Below, piece by piece: positions 44,485-56,300 of a DNA stretch of 64,000 nt. Below the pieces are notes generated by a model. The model saw nothing but the letters and a program-made list of their open reading frames with translations, did not search any database and was not told the origin of the DNA. Each line of letters starts with the position of its first letter. Position 1 is the stretch's first letter. Origin of the DNA: Takakia lepidozioides (Eukaryota > Streptophyta > Takakiopsida > Takakiales > Takakiaceae); contig CM060734.1 in the NCBI GenBank assembly GCA_030704615.1, positions 45,960,042-46,024,041 of the forward strand, read 5' to 3'. The translations under genes and the position numbers were made by a program.

Positions 44485-47400
44485 GTGGGAATGCCCATTC
44501 CCTTTCCGAATCAGTCGCTGCCCACACCATCCACAAAGGAGTCCGGAAACCGAGAGGCGGCCACTGCCAACAGAGAGGTATGCAACGATAATCATTCCCG
44601 ACCTGGACCGTCAAGACCCTCCATAGCTTCTCGTGTGGACGTATTCGACATTTCCGACGAGGAAGATGATTGCATTGAGGTACCCATGTCCTCCACACGG
44701 TCGTTCAAATCCGGCATGGACGTCTCTGTAGGTGCTACGCATGTGCCCTCGAGCATAACTCCAACCCGGTCCATTGTGCAGCTCCTACGACAACATCACC
44801 TCGATGGTTCTCGCTCCGAGCTGGCTGCTCTCGACTATGCCAAATTCCCAGTCAGAAAGGTAACGTTTCTGCCTCCCGAAGTCGATGGCAATGTCATCTT
44901 CGAGTTTCCACCTGTTTCTTCGTCAAAAAAGCCTCCGGGATGTTAACAGACATGGATCGAAAGCATGACGGACACCCCTGGTGTGTGACGAAGACCAGTA
45001 GCACGAAAATTGCTGATGGTGTTCGTGTACGATATGTCCTCTGTGCGGGGAAGCTGAGGTGCCTCAATCCCACCTGCTTCCACTTTCTCTCCAAAGGAGG
45101 GCGGAGAAAGACGGATTGGACTGGCACAACGCATCATCCATTCATTGTCTCCAGCCAAGCTCCTGCGGGTTCTTTCAAGTGTGCACATTGCAAAGAACCA
45201 CCGACGTGCATGTCCATGTGCAGAGCCAAGCAATATTACGTAATCCATTTGCTCCCGGACTTGACTAGAGCTTGCATACACGTTGGGGTCCACTGCCACC
45301 CCTTGGCGAGAGGCAACATGCGTGAGGCTGTGCAGGAAGCACACGACATCATAAAAGAGGAGGTGAAATTGAGCCCCGGAGCCAGACCAAAGCAGATTCA
45401 GCTGAAGGCAGCCCACAAGATTGCTCTTGGCAAAATCATGTCTGAAGATGGTTCCGACCGAGAGCCCTTGACCGAAGACGAGATGCGTGACCTCTTGGAG
45501 TCCGTCTCGCACGTTTGTAGTCCGAATGTGCGGAATCACATCGTATCTTGCAAGCAGGAGTTCGGCAGGGGGTCGGACATGTACTCAATCCTGGAGGTGA
45601 AACGAATGACTGGATATGACTACATCCAAGGTAGCAGGTTTCCAGGGCAAGGCAGCGAATCCGATCGTTGTTACATTTTCAAAATGTCGACGTGTGGGCC
45701 TGGGAGTGGAGTCGACTTGGTCACTCGCATGACAACTGGAAACTTGTCGAATGCTTGGGTGATGTTTGATCACATCAAGCGAATTACAAACCATCAGTGG
45801 GTGACTATGGGTGCGCATGTTTATGACTATCACTCCAAGAGGCTCATGACGATTGCAATCTGCGAGATGAAAGGGGAGGACACACAGTCCGAGATGCATC
45901 TGTGGGAGGGCATAAACGAGCAGATGGCAAGGGCAAGGGCGGGATTGCCAGAGCCCAATTTCAGGGGATTCATGGCAGACAACGCTCAGGCCAACTGGGC
46001 AGCGGTGCGGCGTGTACGGTGAGGACCCCAATGTTCCAATGGAGGGGAAAGAGAGATCCTGTGGATTCCATTGGATGCAGAGTCTATCCCACTACACTAC
46101 CAAATTTGTTGCTAGCTCATTCCAGGCTGAACACCGTGTCCTTTGTACGGCGTGGAAGGATGCACCCACATTTGATGACGCGGAGGTTAAGTTTGCTATC
46201 ATCGAGGCTTGGTGGAACACGTCAGGTGCAGTGGAGACAACCAATCTGGGAGCATTGCACAGCTGGTTGGGGTGGTGGCATTTTCGGTATCGACAGTTCG
46301 GACAGTACATGCGGGAGGTAGGCTGCTGTCATTTCGTTCATTTGTCTTTCTGTTACGGACATTTCGATTGGTCCCTCACCATTGTTTGTGTCCTTCTAGG
46401 AGCGGTGCTTGGATTCCGACACGGACATGCCGAACACGAATATGGCAGAATCGGTCCACTCCTCCTGGCGAGCGTCTTCTGCCGCACATCTGGTGGACGT
46501 AGTGACGGCCACAACGGAGGACATCGACAGAGCAATCATGCAGCAAGCCACGTACTACAAGTTCCTGAGCGGCAAACAATGGGGCTTTGGGCCGGACAGG
46601 GAGGAATTGTTGGTACGAACAGCTTCGAGGTCCAAGAATCCAGTGAAATGGGCGACAGCATTGCGAGAGAAGATCAAAGGGACGCCTCTGCACCGCAGAG
46701 GTGAACACCTAGAGGGGGACGTCCGGACTCGCCCTGTCAGGGAGGATTGAAGAGGAACCCGGGTGCGAAGAGGATTCCTGGAGATCCGACAGGAACATTC
46801 GGACAGCACCTCGAGGTCCCGTCATGTTGCCGCACAATGTGTCTTCCAGCAGTGGAAGCCCAAGAAATTCCAGATCGCCGTCGCCTTCAACCGGGGATTT
46901 CGTGCAAAAAATTCCCACCGCTCCCTTGCCCCAGATTCCGCCCGCTGTTATGCAGTATGGCCAAGCCATTGTGGAGACGACTGTGTCTGCCTCACAGTGG
47001 AGAATTGCTCACAAAGCCGTCGTTTCGAGGAAGGTGTTCCGCAATTCGTGTGGATACACGGCAACGTTGTTTAGAGATGATAAGGAGGAATCCAGATGGG
47101 GCTGTCCCTGCTCCTACTTTTACAGGAAGATTTGTCCATGCAAAGTTTGCGGAGGCGACAACCACCCAGTTCTGGTTCTGCAGGCACGACATTATGACTT
47201 GCGTGTATGGAAAGCCCAAGTACGGCATACAAACAATGCCAGAGGCTCCCCCGGTGTGGCCGGTGGAACCAGGCTGCGATCTGAGTCAGGTTGAGGCCGA
47301 CGCCCTTACCGCCGCAGGATTTCGGATGGTGCAGCGCACTGACGTCCCCAGACAACCATTTCCGCTTCCACAGCCTCCACCACCGACCCCTGTGAGAGCA

Positions 47401-47825
47401 AGAACAATGGGACACGACAGCTCTAAGCATCCTACACACCGTTGGGGGAAACCGAAGAGGCGGCGACCTCCCTCAAAAGTGAACGAGACAAGGATGGGGA
47501 ATGCACTTCGGATGAACTGTACAATCCAGAGCTCGACAGAAGTGCCCCCACCAGGATTCGGGCGTGTGTATCAGATGGCCACGGCGGGCTCAGCTGTTCG
47601 CAATGAGGTGTACACCATCACCATTTCAGAATTACCCACCTGCAATTGCACCGACTTCCAGATCATGGCGAACAAGGGGCATCATACTGCCCTTGCAAGC
47701 ATTTGTACTACGTGTACCTAAAGAGACTCCGTTGTAATTCCACAACTCATCACTTCATACATGCACCAGGGTTGAGCCCCCAGGAGGTTCACACTCTTCT
47801 GAATATGGATCCAGGGGACCAGTGA
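44485..47825 (+). CDS. MULE-type transposase with SWIM zinc finger (frameshifted)
   Basis: Catalyses element excision and integration. An acidic N-terminus (DISDEEDDCIEV) leads to YAKFPVRKVTFLPPEVDG, then a frame change near 44,920 to MDRKHDGHPWCVTKTSS and a Cys-rich zinc region (KLRCLNPTC, FKCAHCKEPPTC, CRAKQYYV). The RNase H-like DDE core includes WVMFDHIKRI, HVYDYHSKRLMTIAICEMKG, FRGFMADNAQANW (second acidic site), CGFHWMQSL (MULE-typical C-x2-H) and FAIIEAWWN. A GT-AG intron at 46,319-46,400 joins YMRE to ERCLDSDTDMPNTNMAESVH. The C-terminus carries a SWIM finger: CNC at about 47,645, then CPCKHLYYVYLKRL after a one-base deletion near 47,685; stop TGA 47,823-47,825. Further frame changes occur at about 46,020, 46,750-46,830 and 47,100. 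The start codon is uncertain. Confidence 0.82.
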
Positions 47826-48673
47826 GCTTGGCTTGCGGTCCCATACAATGGTACGCCCATCCTTTTCGGATAGTAGAACTGTACTGCTGCCAGTACCTCA
47901 GACTCTGGCCACAGAAAGGTCCGACATATGTCTTGCCTACCAGTAACCTGTTTTGCTCGAACTAAGATATTACTATATCGTTCACTTGTTTCCACGTGCA
48001 TGTATTTTTGTATGTTGGAGGGTTCATGTTTTTCTGCTTTCCGAAAACTTGCTTTCCATTCGACCTCCGACAAGGAAATGCGGCGCCGCATTTCCAAGTA
48101 TCGTCGTAGGTACTGGTAGAGGCGGCCTTCGCCAACACCAAACCGCTCCGAAATTTCGCACGTGCGAACCCTAATGCGGCACCCTATTTCCCAGTTCAGT
48201 TGCAAACCTTTCCCGCCGAATACCCGAAGAAGACAGAATTGTGAAGTACTGCAGACTGTATTGGTGCAGACTCCATTGGTTCAATCGCGGCAAAAGGGTC
48301 AGCTTCATTCCAATGTTAAGGCATGTAAAACCGCGGAATACTCTATACAGGCCAGTATGCGACGTCCTTTTGCAGTGGTATACTGGATTTCCCGTTGCAC
48401 GGTCACTTATTTCCATGAGCGGATCTATAAAACCATGAGCGGACTTTTTACTGACGACATATCTTCGCCGCATTACATGATCTGGAACGTCCAAAAACGG
48501 CAAGGTCAAATAAAAAACTATTATTTTAATACTTGTTTAATCTGCCGCATTTCCAAATTTGGAGGAGTCCGCTCATGAAATCCGCGTATCTTAGACTTCG
48601 GCTCACCGCTCATGCGGCTCATGCGGCTCATGGCTCATGGCTCATGGTTTCTGCTCATGAAATAGTAAACCTC
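47826..48673. repeat. Right subterminal region with palindromes and terminal repeat
   Basis: One perfect palindrome at 48,074-48,095 and a half-decayed one near 48,173 (ATGCGGCACCCTATTTCC). From 48,410 CATGAGCGG words begin, and 48,595-48,665 is a run of GCTCATGCGGCTCATG units ending GCTCATGAAATAG, the inverse of the left end. Confidence 0.8.
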
Positions 48674-48682
48674 AGACAATCA
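48674..48682. repeat. Target-site duplication AGACAATCA, right copy
   Basis: Identical to 33,524-33,532. The following sequence CGGCAAAAAGGTGAATGTCTG continues the host repeat interrupted on the left. Confidence 0.88.
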
Positions 48683-49740
48683 CGGCAAAAAGGTGAATGT
48701 CTGTTGGATTGCAGAGAGTAGAAGATGCAATTGAGCATAAGAACTAGTGTGATAAGTTGAGTTGGGTGTTTCCTAGAACAATTCGAGGCTTTCATTGTCA
48801 GCTGCTAGCAGCAAGGCAAGGGTGAATGCATGATTTGGGCAGAGGCATGGATAGCTGAAGGAGCAGGGATAGAGTGTGGGTCCAGATTCATCGAAGATGG
48901 GCGGACTTCAACAAGCTCCAAATTACCTATGATTCCCTGTGGATTAATAGCTACTAGCAACCTGCATGGGTAGATGGTCAACTGGAAGCTGCAGCAGCAG
49001 CGGCGGAATTGATAAAATCAGGCACTGCTAATGCAGGCACCTTCTTCAACACATTTCATCCTATTTTTCCTTCTTATCAGAATCAACCCTAAGTTTCCAT
49101 GTTGAATTCTGCAAGTTAGCTAGTTGAGTGAACCTTTGATAGTTTGGAGTGACTTTGACATGATACTGCCAATGTTACAACAGGAAAGCATCCAGAAACA
49201 GGTAATAAAGATGAAAAGAAACGGTGGAATTAATATTTTTCTTACCCAGTCAATGGTGGGACAATCGAGGCAAGAAGGTGAATGTCTGTTTGATTATAGA
49301 GAGTAGCAGAAGCAATTGAGCATAGGAACTAGTGTGATAGGCTGAGTTGGGTGTCTCCTAGAACAAATCTAGGCTGTCATTGTCAGCTGCTAGCAGCAAG
49401 GCAATGATGAATGCATGATTTGTGCAGATCAGGCATGGATAGCTGAAGGAGCAAAGATAGAGTGTGGGTCCAGATTCATCCAAGAGGGCCAGCAAGACGG
49501 CAGCTCTTTGTGTGCTTGATTCTCACTCCCATTTGGTGTTTGTCGTGGTCTCCGTAGCAGGATTTCCCACCACAGCCCCTTTCTTCCAAGCAGCCAGTTG
49601 CCTGGGGGGTGCACTCCTCATTAAATGTACCAGCCACGTGCGTGCACAGGAGGGGGTATTTTAAACCCCCCCATGTACAACATTATACATACAGAGGGGG
49701 GTTTAAAACACCTTAAATATAATTTTACAGGTGGGGGTTG
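48683..49740. repeat. Host repeat, right flank, plus a related uninterrupted copy
   Basis: 48,683-48,870 (GGTGAATGTCTGTTGGATTG, CTAGTGTGATAAGTTGAGTTGGG) recurs at about 49,275-49,430 as GGTGAATGTCTGTTTGATTA and CTAGTGTGATAGGCTGAGTTGGG. The copy at 49,080-49,430 also contains the left-flank sequence in one piece, so it is an unoccupied paralogue; the duplicated target corresponds to GGACAATCG at 49,259-49,267. No gene. Confidence 0.8.
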
Positions 49741-49990
49741 TTGAGTTTTAAGGGGTAGTGTAGTGGTAAGAGCGGTGTTTAGGCCGCGATGCACCGCGGG
49801 ATCAAATCGCGGGATCATCCTTTTGTTTGTTTGTTTTTTTTTTTTTTTTTTCTATCCGCGATCTTTCTCCCCTTCCCTCCCGCGGCTTTCTCTTTTCCCT
49901 CTCCTCCTCTTATCTCCTCTCCACTCCTCTCCCGCGTTCGCCTTCCCTTCCGCGGGCTTTCTCTTTTCCCTCCTCTCCTCTCCCCTCCTC
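49741..49990 (+). mobile_element. tRNA-derived SINE-like sequence
   Basis: TAGTGTAGTGG at 49,756-49,766 fits the RNA polymerase III A box (TRGYNNARNNG), and GATCAAATC at 49,800-49,808 fits the B box (GWTCRANNC); the spacing is suitable for a tRNA-like head. A T-rich tract (49,820-49,850) and pyrimidine-rich tail follow. No clear target duplication, so a short SINE or a decayed tRNA-related promoter remains the best guess. Confidence 0.45.
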
Positions 49991-50570
49991 TCCACAGGGC
50001 ATGGTATTCTTCCTGATGTTTACAAGTTTAGGGGAGAGTGAGCTTGGTCTTAGCAGGCCATTTTGTGGTGGTTTCTCAAAGACCAATCCGACATTACCTG
50101 ACTACAGACCCAACAGCACACCGAAGCGATCCTTTTGGGTTGATGGGAGGGCAAATCCTCCATGGGTCATGACACAAGGTCAAGAACAATGTGGTGAGGG
50201 CACCTTCTTCTTTGACCTATTTCAGCCTGTCTTGCCCTCTCATCAGAGTCGGCCCTGAATTTGCAGCACTGAGCAGACCTGACATGAGTTTTTAGAAGAT
50301 TGACAATGGTGGGACAACTGCAATCGCAAGGTGTGGCGTTTTCTTAAGGTACGATGTGAAGAATTTTTTCCATCCTGCTATTGCGGGCTCTTGCCTCCTA
50401 TTAGTACCTGATTTGGTATTCTTCCAGATGTTTATAAGGTTCTTGGGAGAGTCAGCTTGGTCTTAGCAGGCCGTGCTCAGCTGCACCGTGGTGGTTCTCA
50501 CTGACCAATCCGTCGTTACCTGACTACAGACACAAGTAGGCACACACAAGAGGTCCTCTTTTGAGTCAGT
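49991..50570. repeat. Further copies of the host dispersed repeat
   Basis: GGCATGGTATTCTTCCTGATGTTTACAAG with CTTGGTCTTAGCAGGCC at about 49,998-50,062, and again GGTATTCTTCCAGATGTTTATAAGG at about 50,415, match the copies at 32.4-33.0 kb. Confidence 0.65.
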
Positions 50571-52111
50571 CCAAACCAGGAAGTGGTCAGAGGTACCAAT
50601 ATCAGTTCTGTCGATCAACACATTGGCACACTGGGGAACAAATTTTGTCCATTATGATATAGTCCACAATGGAACGTTCCCCAGTTTGGGATTTCTCACG
50701 AGTCCACTGCACTTGGTCACCTGCAGTTGAAGTCCTTGCCTTGGTTGTCTTCCTAGAGCGCCCCATTGAATCACCAATGTCTAAGACCGCTCTCCAGCCA
50801 GTCAAGGGACAAACTTCTTTGAGATTGAATTGATGTGGGACTCTATTAGAAGCACTTTTGGTCATTGCAACCTTCAACGTACACCTTCAATGAGAGAACC
50901 CCGACAATGTATCAGAAAATGAATACTGTCTTCAGATTGCCCACACAATGGGAAGTGCACTCTCCCTTTCCTCTCTGCTTCTGTTTGATGTTCAAAGGTA
51001 GGCTTCCTGCCCTGAGTTTAAATTTCAGTCTAGTGCCGAGAGTGGGTGGACCCTTGAGGTCATCCATGATGTCCTCCCCCATGTCACTGACTGGAAACAA
51101 GTTCAGGGAAGTTTTCTGCCTAACTTCATTTTCATCAGACAATCTCATGGCAACAGACATGGCTTTGGACACTACAGCCTCTAAGTCGGATTTATCCAGC
51201 AGGGTCAAGACTTGCGGATCCAGGTCCAGGTCCTTGAGAATCTCTTTCACTCTGGTGTTGGGAAACACCTTTTGATCTCAGTCCAAACCAGGAAGTGGTC
51301 AGAGGTACCAATATCAGTTCTGTCGATCAACACATTGGCACACTGGGGGAACAAATTTTTGTCCATTATGATATAGTCCACAATGGAACGTTCCCCAGTT
51401 TGGGATTTCTCACGAAGTCCACTCCTGGTCACCTCTTGTCCTGTTATTCAAGGTCAAAAGATGAAGCTCTTCCAGATAGTTAATTAACCGTCTGCCATTA
51501 GAATTCAGCTTGTCCTCACCAGAAGGCCTAGTGATATCGTCCTGATGGAGCCCTTTGCCCACCCGGGCATTGAAGTCACCCAATAGCACCACCTGACCTT
51601 TGGCAAGGAATGAAGCACAGTCCAGTTTTTACATCTTCGAAGGCTTTGTCTGCGTCAGCACTAAGGGTCCCCTCTGTGGGCATGTAAACACAACCCACAA
51701 AGATGTCCTTCGTACTCAAGCCGCCCTTCAGATTCAGTTTTAGCCAGATACTATGCTCGTACCTCAAACCCTTGTTGATAATTTCACAATTGTCAAACAA
51801 GAAATCACGGACAAAGAATCCAGCCCCTTTTTGACTGCGTTTGGCAGAGGCTGCCTTGAGAGTACACATCTTACCTACCCATTTATAACCATTGATATCT
51901 CCAACCAATTTATCCGACATTTCCCATGTTTCTGCCCAGCACAAATATGAATATCATTAGTCCGAAGAACTTGTCCCACTTCGAGTTGTTTCCTTTGGTT
52001 GGTCAACCCTGAGAAGTTGAAAGTGGCCAGCCGCAAGCCAGCCCTTTGCATGTGAATTGTTTGTCGTCTAGGTAGCTTGTGATTGCTCCTGGACGGCCAA
52101 CCGTTCTGCAA
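50571..52111 (-). pseudogene. LINE (non-LTR) endonuclease-domain fragments
   Basis: Minus-strand pieces of an apurinic-type endonuclease domain: GLRLATFNFSGLTNQRKQL, THICAGQKHGKCR-like and GYKWVGKMCTLK, LLGDFNARVG (GDFN motif), ERSIVDYIIMDKNLFPQ and DRTDIGTSDHFLVW (SDH catalytic motif). The end of this domain is present twice, at about 51,290-51,430 and 50,565-50,700. Between the copies lies a frame with FPNTRVKEILKDLDLDPQVL, probably the region following the endonuclease. Numerous frame changes; no reverse transcriptase seen. A truncated, rearranged LINE. Confidence 0.75.
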
Positions 52112-52122
52112 AGGGGGGACAG

Positions 52123-52955
52123 TTACCCCATGGATTCATAGCATCAAACCGATTAGAAACTCTCGAGTTGAAGTCCTTGCACACTCACATTATCCAAAGT
52201 GGATTCACGCCAAATGTTTTTCTACTCAACACCCTTGTCAACCTGTATGTTATGTGCGGGAGCATCATTGATGCTCACCAAGTGTTCAACAGAATGCCTC
52301 AACGATCTTTGATCACGTGGAATATAATGTTGGCAGGGTATGCACAACAGGCACGTGGTATGGAGGCTTTGGAGACCTATGATCAAATGATGGGGGAAGG
52401 GGTGAAGCCCGACCACATCACATTTGTGTACATTTGCAATGCGTGTGCAAGCCTGTCAGCTCTGGAAAAGGGCAAAGAGATCCATGGTGACATTGTCAGA
52501 TTTGCAATTATATCAAATGTCATTCTAAACAATACCCTCGTGGACATGTATGAAGGGAGTGTTCAACGGTATGGCTGAACGAGATGTGCTGTCGTGGAGT
52601 GCGATGATTGCAGGATATGCACAACAAGGGCGCGGGATGGAGGCTTTGGAGACCTATGAGCAAATGATGTGCAAAGGGGTGAAGCCCGCGCTTCGCATTG
52701 CATGATGTTGAGGAAGAGCTTAAAGAATCGTCTCTTTGCCACCACAATGAGAAGCTGGCCATTGTTTTTGGGCTTATCAACACACCCTCTGGGATGTCTT
52801 TGAGGATCACTAGGAATCTTCGGATGTGTGGTGATTGCCACACAGCCACCAAATTCATCTCAAAGATAGCTAAGCAAGAGATTGTTGTACGGGATGCAAA
52901 CCGCTTTCACACTTCCAAAATGGTGTTTGTTCTGTGGGGAGTATTGGTGAAATGA
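52123..52955 (+). pseudogene. PPR-DYW gene fragment, frameshifted
   Basis: PPR modules (LNTLVNLYVMCGSIIDAHQV; RSLITWNIMLAGYAQQARGM; ERDVLSWSAMIAGYAQQGRG) jump at about 52,690 into a DYW deaminase domain: [20 protein letters not shown] with the H-x-E zinc/catalytic motif, [20 protein letters not shown] with the second zinc cysteines, and [11 protein letters not shown]. The terminal block reads CS(C)GEYW only if one missing base near 52,935 is allowed for. DYW domains perform C-to-U RNA editing in plastids and mitochondria. The missing middle repeats and two frame breaks make this a pseudogene. Confidence 0.85.
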
Positions 52956-53339
52956 AATGCTTGTCACCTAATTGAATGTATTGAACTCTATCAGCTTCAG
53001 GTTGGACTCCAACAGTGGCAGCAAAGGTGCACGAAATCTCTTTTTGGAGAGGAATTCTCAACAGTAGGTTTTGAACATAATTGGACCTTGCAAAGGTTGA
53101 AACTGTAGAACAAGTTTAGAAACTATCCTAGTTGAGGGGGCTGCTATTTCATGAGCGGCATGAGCATGAGCGGGAAAAAAAAAAACATGAGCGGGCCATT
53201 GTGTGTCCACGGAAATAGGGTTAGGAGGCACGGAAATAGGGTCATGTGGACTTGTCATAGCAATGAAATGCAACATTTTATTGCAAATTTTGTGGCAAGC
53301 CACGTCTATACAAGTGTGTCCTAACTGACATAGCAGGAA

Positions 53340-56300
53340 TGGGAACTACTCTCCTACACCTTCCGAGGAACTTGGCCTTCTTCCTCATCCCCCTCATCCC
53401 CCCATCCTCCGAGCTCTGTGATGCATCGGTTGCACTATGCCTCTCAAAAATTCCGTCCTCTCCTTGGGGGACTGTCCACCTCACCTCCTGGGAATCTTCT
53501 GCCTCTTCTCCCCCACTTTCCTCAGCAGAACCCAAGACAAATCTACGAGCCCGACGGGCTCTAATATCTGCTGCCTCCTCCCTCATCTTCATTTTCTTGA
53601 GGCTTGCCTCGTCTAAAATCTGTTGTACACGACTAGGTTCGGAAGACCTCCTAATGGACACCGAAGCAAGCCGGGCAGCATAAGTAGGAAGGATGTAGTC
53701 CCTTTCTGGACTAGGCATGAAATCCCCCCTGGCAAAAAAAGGCACGTTCCTCCTGCCATGAACTCCGGTGTAAACGCCCCTCCTGCAGTACTTGGCATCC
53801 TACAGTAAGAACAATCCATTTCAAGAATGTCAATACCAGCAGAAGCAGAAAGGGTTTTCAATGAAATAAGAGAGCGAAGGGAGGTGCCTCACGAAATCTG
53901 GAGGCAACTTACAATGCGACCACTCACTCGTAAACCGGGGGCTCCTCGGCCTCGATCCCAACTTGTTCCTCCCCTGCTCCTTCTCGGATTTTTCCTCATC
54001 CTCCGAGGGTGCCTCTTCCTCTTTGGGCAGACGTTCAGCGCTGCAAGTTCCGAGTTGTGGAGGGCAGTATCTGGCTCGAAGGCGAACACATGCCTGTCGG
54101 ACAACGTCCCTGCCCACATTGAAGCACCTGAGGAACAAAGCGGGCGGTTAATAGCTTGCGGCATGCAATTGCAATCGGGCCAGGGGACAAACTGAGCACG
54201 TGAAGGCTTACCCGTGCCACATGTGAGGTCAAGAATCTGCCCTTGGACATCTGAGCACGTCTCCATGAGGGTTTGGATGAAAGCAGGGCTCCGGGTCCGG
54301 CTGTACCGCCACGGTTTGCCTGTCTTTGTGTCCTTCGGCATACTGGAGTGGGGCACATAGTTGTAGAGGACATCGTAGGTAACAGGGTCCACAGCGGCAT
54401 CAACAAGACGACCGTCGTTGCGGAATTTGAACGTAGACCCTCTCTTCACAAAGCAATATGCCTCAAACACCAATGTCTGCACATCCAACAAAAGAGGGAT
54501 CAACTCCGAGATCTAGTTTAGATACACCACAATATGAGGTGAATGCAATAGATTGATAACTTACACTTTGGCCCTCTGTTCGCAACCCCTGTGTATTGAT
54601 GCAAAACCATTTTCTGAGGAGGACCAGGGTGACACTTTTCGGTGTCCATCTTGCCACCGCATTCTCTGTGGTCTTCCCTTTTGTGGCAAGGACAACCACA
54701 CATCCACCGTCATCCAGGAGCATCCCCGCAAGCCCAAACCCGGCTTTCCAGTAGTCCTCAGTAAACCTGTTCCAGCTGGGCACACCATCCAGGCCGTCCA
54801 GCAGCTCCCCATCTGGAATGTCGAGGAGAATCATATCGCAAGCTCTCTCCACCTCAAACCCCCCCTGAGTGCTCTTGCAATCCGTGCTCACAGCGGTGAA
54901 GAATTCCATCATGGCTTCAAAACCAGGGGTGTCTTTAGGCTCTGTACCGGCAGCCCTCTTCTTGGTTTTCCCCTTCTACTCCGCCAGAGACTTGCTGTGT
55001 GCCACCTTCTTCACCCTGGCAGCGAGAGCGTCAAGGAAGCTCTCATTGACGCATTGGATGATGGTTGGAGGTTCTAGCTTTGGCCTGTGCGTAAACGTCA
55101 CCGCCGAATACCGCCGTGTAGGCTCGCCCTCAAATGCCAACTTCTTGGCAAAGCCAGTCCCACTCCGAACTGACTTGGGAACCCGGACGACCGGTGACTT
55201 GGTAGCAGCAGTAGCAGTCGCAGGACCTAGAACAAAGTCGTCGTCCGAGTCACTCCCTTGGGTCCCCTCCTGCGCCTCCTCCGATGCCTCGATGGTTTTC
55301 TGTTTTTTGGGTGTTACTGTACTCACCTGTTTCCTTGTCCTTTTCCTTTGGCCTTTATTCTTCTCATTCAATTTCTCCTGAATTCCTGCCTGAGCAAGCT
55401 CTGTCGCTTTCCTGGAGTTTGCAAGCACTTTTGCCTCTTTTGGACCCAGCGGAGGCAGCGGAGCCCGGTTTCGTCAGGCCTCAGCATCCAGCTTCAATTG
55501 AAACTCGGATGGGTCGAGCGAGCCGGGCGGAAGGTCCACATACCAAGGGCAATCACGCAAATGTTCCAGATGCCACTCCTTCACAATAACGTCAGTGTAC
55601 ATGGAGTCAGCCCCAGGGTTCCTCCATGCCAGGAAGAATGGTGGCTCGAAAGACAGATGACCTTTCTCCAAAAGGGAGAACTTGAAGTACATGCATTCAT
55701 GAAAAACACAGAATGAGGTCCCTGAACTGGAAATTTGGCACCATTTTCCCAGGTTGGGGCGGAACTGACTGGGCCTAGAACTGGGAAAATGGCGCCGAAT
55801 ATTGGTTTTCGGTGCCAGCCACCCTAGGGACTTAGCATTTTGGGAGCCCTGAACTGGAAATTCGGCGCCATTTTCCCAGGTCCTGGCCAAAAATGGCTAA
55901 GTCCCTGAACTGACTGGCCCTGGAATTGGAAAAATGGCGCCAAATTTCGGTTTTCGGTGCCAGCCACCCCAGGGACTTAGCCATTTTGGGAGCCCTGAAC
56001 TGGAAATTCGGCGCCATTTTCCCAGGTCCGGGCCGAAAATGGCTAAGTCCCTGAACTGACTGGCCCTGGAATTGGAAAAATGGCGCCGAATTTCGGTTTT
56101 CGGTGCCAGCCACCCTAGGGACTTAGCCATTTTGGGAGCCCTGAACTGGAAATTCGGCGCCATTTTCCCAAGTCCAGGCCGAAAATGGCTAAGTCCCTGA
56201 ACTGACTGGCCCTGGAATTGGAAAAATGGCGCCGAATTTCGGTTTTCGGTGCCAGCCACCCTAGGGACTTAGCCATTTTGGGAGCCCTGAACTGGAAATT

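Larger units (their letters stand above)
33533..48673. mobile_element. 15.1-kb MULE-like transposon carrying a ParB-methyltransferase
   Basis: The ends are inverted: the left begins GGGGGCTGCTATTTCATGAG and the right, read inwards, GAGGTTTACTATTTCATGAG; the shared core is CTATTTCATGAGC, followed on both sides by repeated CATGAGC words. Identical 9-bp AGACAATCA duplications flank it. Outside, the two flanks join into the same host repeat that occurs without an insertion near 49,259. Contents from left: two head-to-head unknown genes, a palindrome cluster, the ParB-MTase gene (-), a large palindrome array, the MULE-type transposase gene (+), two further palindromes, right end. Frameshifts in the transposase and methyltransferase suggest it is no longer autonomous, or that the sequence has indel errors. 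Confidence 0.88.
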
